Under the pieces are notes generated by a model that saw only the letters and a program-made list of their open reading frames with translations, had not been told where the DNA came from and searched no databases. 43,352 nucleotides of DNA from Chloroflexaceae bacterium (GTDB lineage: Bacteria; Chloroflexota; Chloroflexia; Chloroflexales; Chloroflexaceae): NCBI GenBank assembly GCA_028282325.1, contig JANQID010000106.1, positions 1 through 43,352 on the forward strand. The letters run 5' to 3'. How positions within the stretch are numbered: the first letter of the stretch is position 1; each line of letters begins with the position of its first letter. Positions 40,096 through 43,352 of the stretch are shown piece after piece. A program made the position numbers and the translations under genes.

Positions 40096-43073
40096 AAGTC
40101 GATGCTCTCCAGTCCGCCCTGCCACGCCGCTTTGAGCGTCGCCAGGTCGGCGCGTAGTATCTCCGTTCCCGTGTCGTCAATCACGCGCAGTTCGGCTTCG
40201 GCGTGCGTCGCGCCGATCTGCGCCAGCGCCACGCCGGCGAGCGTCGCCTCGAACGCGGCGGCGTCTGCGGGCCGCACCTCGACCAGGAAGCGACTCGGCG
40301 TCTCGGCGAAGAGTTGGACGAGCGTTCCACCACTGCCATCGCTCACGCGCAGCGCGCCGAGGTTGAGCATCAGGCCGATCCCGCCGGCGAAAGCCATCTC
40401 GGCGGCGGCGACGGACAGCCCGCCTTCGCTGAGATCGTGGCAGGCTTGCACCAGCCCGGCGCGGATGGCGCTATGCAGCGCGGCGAATGTCTTCGGCGCA
40501 ATGGTCAGATCGACCTTCGGCAGCGCCGAAGGCAGGGTCGCGCCCATCACCAATTCGAGATGGCTGCCCGCCAGTTCGTCGCGCGTCGCGCCGACGAGGT
40601 AGACGACATTCCCCGCTGCTTTGAGATCCATCGTCACCGTTTGGTCCACGTCGGGAACTTCGGCCAGTGCCGAGATGAGTAGCGTCGGCGGGATCGCCAC
40701 CCGCACGCCGGTTGCGTCGCGATATTCGTTGTTGAGCGAGTCTTTGCCGCTGATGAACGGCGTGCCGAATGCTCGCGCCGCGTCGTAGCATCCCGCCGCC
40801 GCGCGGGTCAGCCCAGCCATACGGTCGGGCTGGCGCGGATCGCCCCAGCAGAAGTTGTCGAGGATCGTTGCGCGCGCCGGGTCGCCGCCGGTCGCGACAA
40901 CGTTGCGCAGGGCTTCATCGACGCAGGCCAGCGCCATCCAGTAGGGGTCGATCTTGCCGTAGTTCGGGTTGATGCCGCAGCCCAGCGCCAACCCGCGGTT
41001 GCTGTGGCACAACGGCTGGAGCGCCGTCGCATCGCCGGGGCCATCGCTCGCCGCGCCGACCAGCGGCTTGATCACCGTCGCCCCGCCGACCTCGTGGTCG
41101 TAGGTGCGCACGATCCGCTCTTTCGAGGCGATGTTGGGATGGGCGAGCAAGGCCAGCAGCAGCGCGAGCGGTTCGCCGGATGGAATCGACGACGGTTCCG
41201 CCGCCGCACGCGCCGGGCCGGATGGATCCCAAAGTGCATCCAACAATCGTTGCGGCAGGCCGTCGTGCAAAAAGTTCATGCCGATTTCAACGACAGTCTG
41301 GCCGGCGTGGGTAATGCGCAACATCTTATCGTCGGTAAAGCGGCCGATCGCCGTCGCTTCAACATCCTCGGCGGCGCAGAGGTCGAGAAAGGCCGCGAGG
41401 TCGTCCTGAGGCACGGCGAGCACCATGCGCTCCTGCGCTTCAGACAGCCAGATCTCCCAGGGCTGCAACCCGGCGTACTTGAGCGGCACGCTCTCCAGTT
41501 CGACGGTCGCGCCGATCCCTGCGCCCATTTCACCGACGGCCGATGAGAGGCCACCCGCGCCGCAGTCGGTGATCGCGTTGTACAGCCGTAGATCGCGCGC
41601 CTGGATGATCACATCGAGAACTTTCTTCTCAGTGATCGGGTCGCCGATCTGCACCGCGCTGCCAACCTCGGCGGCGGTGCTGTGGGTCAGCTCGACGCTG
41701 CTGAAGGTTGCGCCGTGGATGCCGTCGCGCCCGGTGCGCCCGCCTGCCACGACGATCGCGTCGCCGGGTTGCGGGTCGCGCGGGTGTGCACCGCGCGGGG
41801 CAATGCCGAGCGTGCCGCAATAGACCAGCGGGTTGGCGGTGTAGCCGGGATCGAACAGCACCGCACCGTTGACCGTTGGAATGCCCATTTTGTTGCCATA
41901 GTCACGCACCCCGGCCACAACGCCGGCGCAGATTCGGCGCGGGTGCAACACCCCGTCGGACAGGCCGGCAGCGTCCAGGTCGGGCGGACCAAAGCAGAGC
42001 ACGTCGGTGTTGGCGATCGGCAGCGCCGACACGCCCAGCACGTCGCGGATCACGCCGCCCACGCCGGTGTTCGCGCCGCCGAAGGGTTCCAGCGCGCTGG
42101 GGTGGTTGTGCGTCTCTACTTTGAACGAGACTTCGTAATCGTCGGTGAAGGCCACGATGCCGGCATTGTCCACGAACGCGCTGAGCACCCAATCCGACGC
42201 GGATCGCGCCGCCAGGATGTCGCTCGTTGCGCTCATCAGAAAGGTGCGGATCAAGCTGTTGATCTCGCAATCTTGCCGGAGCATGTGGTACGCCGCGTAG
42301 CGGTCGGCGTCCAGGTCGGCGGGCGGTTCGCGTTCGGCGGACGGCTGCACCCGGTACCGCACCCGCGCCTTGAAGGTCTTGTGCGAGCAGTGTTCGCTCC
42401 AGGTTTGCGCCAGCGTCTCCAGTTCGCCGTCGGTCGGGTCGCGGCCCAGCGCGGCGAAGTAATCGCGGATGGCGTGCATCTCGGCGAGGTCGAGCGCGAG
42501 CACGCCGGCGCGGCTAATTTCCAGCAGCGTCGTGTCATCGGCGTCGCGCAGCGGCACGCGGGCCGTGTGTGGCATCACATCGGCGGGCGGGGTGAGCAGA
42601 TCGGCGTAGAAGCGCCGGCGCTCGGCATTCGCCACAGCATCGCGGTCGTGGTAGACCAGCGTGGTTTGCACCAGGTCGTTCGCCAGCTCGCGCGCGGCGG
42701 CCCGCACGTCGGCGCCGGCGGGCAACAGGCAGCGGCGCAATGCCCGCACGCGCTCGACCCCGGCCACGCCCAGGCGGCGCGACCCTTCGAGCGCGCTTTC
42801 GGCCTCGTTGTCGGTGACGCCGGGGCGATAGGCGATCTCCAGTACGCCGCGTCCGGCAGCGCCAATCGCCGCGCGTGCCTCGGCGGCGAGATCGGCCTCC
42901 GTGAGCGCACACCAGCGCGCGTGCTGCGTCACCGGGTCGTGCAGCAGTTCGGCGGCGAGCTGCGCGACAGCGGCATCGGCAAGCGTCGAACCGGCAAGCA
43001 GATACAGCGACTGGACGGCGGGTTCGGCGGCGCTTGATTCGCGCGGCGCGACTGTTACCAGATATTGGGGCAT
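40092..43073 (-). CDS. purL: Phosphoribosylformylglycinamidine synthase (PurS-PurL fusion)
   Basis: It catalyses the ATP- and ammonia-dependent conversion of FGAR to FGAM in purine synthesis. The 993-residue product has an N-terminal region of about 150-200 residues with PurS-like pieces (VLEIAYRPGVTDNEAESAL near residue 75). The PurL synthetase domains follow (AIR-synthase-like, NHPSALEPFGGANTGVGGVIRD, GGGLSSAVGEMGAG-like and a late DLSEGGLSVAAAEMAFAGG block). It lacks the C-terminal glutaminase (PurQ) of the E. coli 1295-residue enzyme, so PurQ must be encoded elsewhere. The start at 43073 (MPQYLVTV) is chosen because the promoter places transcription near 43107; an ATG at 43103 would leave almost no leader. 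It heads the GC-rich purL-DUF1444-membrane-aat operon. Confidence 0.93.
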   Translation of the reverse strand: MPQYLVTVAPRESSAAEPAVQSLYLLAGSTLADAAVAQLAAELLHDPVTQHARWCALTEADLAAEARAAIGAAGRGVLEIAYRPGVTDNEAESALEGSRRLGVAGVERVRALRRCLLPAGADVRAAARELANDLVQTTLVYHDRDAVANAERRRFYADLLTPPADVMPHTARVPLRDADDTTLLEISRAGVLALDLAEMHAIRDYFAALGRDPTDGELETLAQTWSEHCSHKTFKARVRYRVQPSAEREPPADLDADRYAAYHMLRQDCEINSLIRTFLMSATSDILAARSASDWVLSAFVDNAGIVAFTDDYEVSFKVETHNHPSALEPFGGANTGVGGVIRDVLGVSALPIANTDVLCFGPPDLDAAGLSDGVLHPRRICAGVVAGVRDYGNKMGIPTVNGAVLFDPGYTANPLVYCGTLGIAPRGAHPRDPQPGDAIVVAGGRTGRDGIHGATFSSVELTHSTAAEVGSAVQIGDPITEKKVLDVIIQARDLRLYNAITDCGAGGLSSAVGEMGAGIGATVELESVPLKYAGLQPWEIWLSEAQERMVLAVPQDDLAAFLDLCAAEDVEATAIGRFTDDKMLRITHAGQTVVEIGMNFLHDGLPQRLLDALWDPSGPARAAAEPSSIPSGEPLALLLALLAHPNIASKERIVRTYDHEVGGATVIKPLVGAASDGPGDATALQPLCHSNRGLALGCGINPNYGKIDPYWMALACVDEALRNVVATGGDPARATILDNFCWGDPRQPDRMAGLTRAAAGCYDAARAFGTPFISGKDSLNNEYRDATGVRVAIPPTLLISALAEVPDVDQTVTMDLKAAGNVVYLVGATRDELAGSHLELVMGATLPSALPKVDLTIAPKTFAALHSAIRAGLVQACHDLSEGGLSVAAAEMAFAGGIGLMLNLGALRVSDGSGGTLVQLFAETPSRFLVEVRPADAAAFEATLAGVALAQIGATHAEAELRVIDDTGTEILRADLATLKAAWQGGLESIDL

Positions 43074-43113
43074 AGCTTTCGTCGTGGTTATGTTTGTAGA
43101 CATCGGGATTGCG

Positions 43114-43142
43114 ATTGTAGCCGATTGTAGAGGGATAGTCAA
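43114..43142 (-). promoter_or_regulatory. Promoter of the purL operon
   Basis: Minus-strand TTGACT (43137-43142), 17 bp, TACAAT (43114-43119). The predicted start near 43107 gives a leader of about 34 nt to the ATG at 43073 and decides the start codon. Confidence 0.8.
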
Positions 43143-43235
43143 GCAGCCGCGCGCGTTTGCCATACCCGGCATACGGCGTCTGAAGGGTTTGGGTTCTTTA
43201 CAGATCGGCGAGAATCGTTATAGTATTGGGAACTC

Positions 43236-43352
43236 TACCAAACAATATTGGAAACACCGCATGCGGTCATTCTGAGCGCAGCGAAGAATCTCGGATTCCC
43301 AGGCCATCGAGACCCTTCCCCTTCGCTGCGCTCAGGGTCAGGGTGACATGCA
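43236..43352 (+). repeat. MITE-like element copy 5 (truncated at window end)
   Basis: It begins TA|CCAAACAATATT at 43236 and runs off the window inside the element. It is the same orientation as copies 1 and 4 and has the uninverted form of the inner ACCCT...AGGGT segment. Confidence 0.75.

Noticed and set aside
39325-40602. Open frame of about 425 codons on the plus strand spanning DUF1444 and purL
   Set aside because: It overlaps two well-supported genes on the opposite strand and has no family similarity.
41682-43037. Long open frame of about 450 codons on the plus strand opposite purL
   Set aside because: It is the antisense shadow of GC-rich purL: no ribosome site, no recognisable domain, His/Arg/Gly-rich composition, and the minus-strand protein is unmistakable.

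Overview
The window comes from a member of the Chloroflexota, most likely a filamentous anoxygenic phototroph of the Chloroflexales. The main evidence is a full-length magnesium-chelatase H subunit (BchH, bacteriochlorophyll synthesis). Supporting signs are a lipoprotein with a Thr-Pro-Thr linker, CHAT-domain proteases, many GTG/TTG starts behind strong Shine-Dalgarno sites, and sigma-70-type promoters. Genus cannot be fixed from sequence alone. Most of the window has moderate GC; the block from about 37.9 to 43.1 kb is visibly GC-richer.

Layout. 0.2-5.0 kb (minus): two tandem Yip1-type membrane proteins, then rplI and dnaB, preceded by an HtrA-like protease without a signal peptide. 5.2-13.6 kb: an accessory cluster with a 55-residue secreted-peptide gene, an ECF-like sigma factor, a Cys/His-containing candidate anti-sigma overlapping it, a CHAT protease anchored by C-terminal membrane helices, an unknown membrane protein, and a 971-residue TPR-CHAT protease. 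13.6-17.2 kb: tRNA-Val(CAC), UDP-glucose dehydrogenase, and ribosomal protein S1 behind a leader of about 300 nt with mutually exclusive hairpins. 17.7-24.0 kb (minus): bchH, an alpha/beta hydrolase, an ArsA-family ATPase and rpmG. 24.3-28.9 kb (minus): a protein with a STAS-like head and low-complexity tail, a beta-propeller-type lipoprotein, and a LuxR-family regulator whose receiver domain has lost its phosphorylation residues. 29.2-36.9 kb: dnaN, pepA, a metallo-beta-lactamase-fold hydrolase and a multi-GAF histidine kinase. 37.4-43.1 kb: a small membrane protein converging on the operon purL - DUF1444 - membrane protein - aat.

A short element of about 139 bp with TA-flanked CCAAAC/GTTTGG ends (MITE-like) occurs five times in intergenic DNA. 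Truncated copies sit at both ends of the window, which suggests the window is a contig broken at these repeats.

The most interesting system is the 5.2-13.6 kb CHAT/sigma cluster. A sigma factor, a candidate anti-sigma, two caspase-like CHAT proteases with intact His/Cys motifs (one membrane-bound, one with TPR sensor repeats) and a secreted peptide form a plausible proteolysis-controlled transcription switch. It recalls the sigma branch of type III-E CRISPR (TPR-CHAT/Csx30/RpoE), but no CRISPR component is present. The second is the S1 leader, which has a consensus promoter and a terminator/alternative-hairpin pair.
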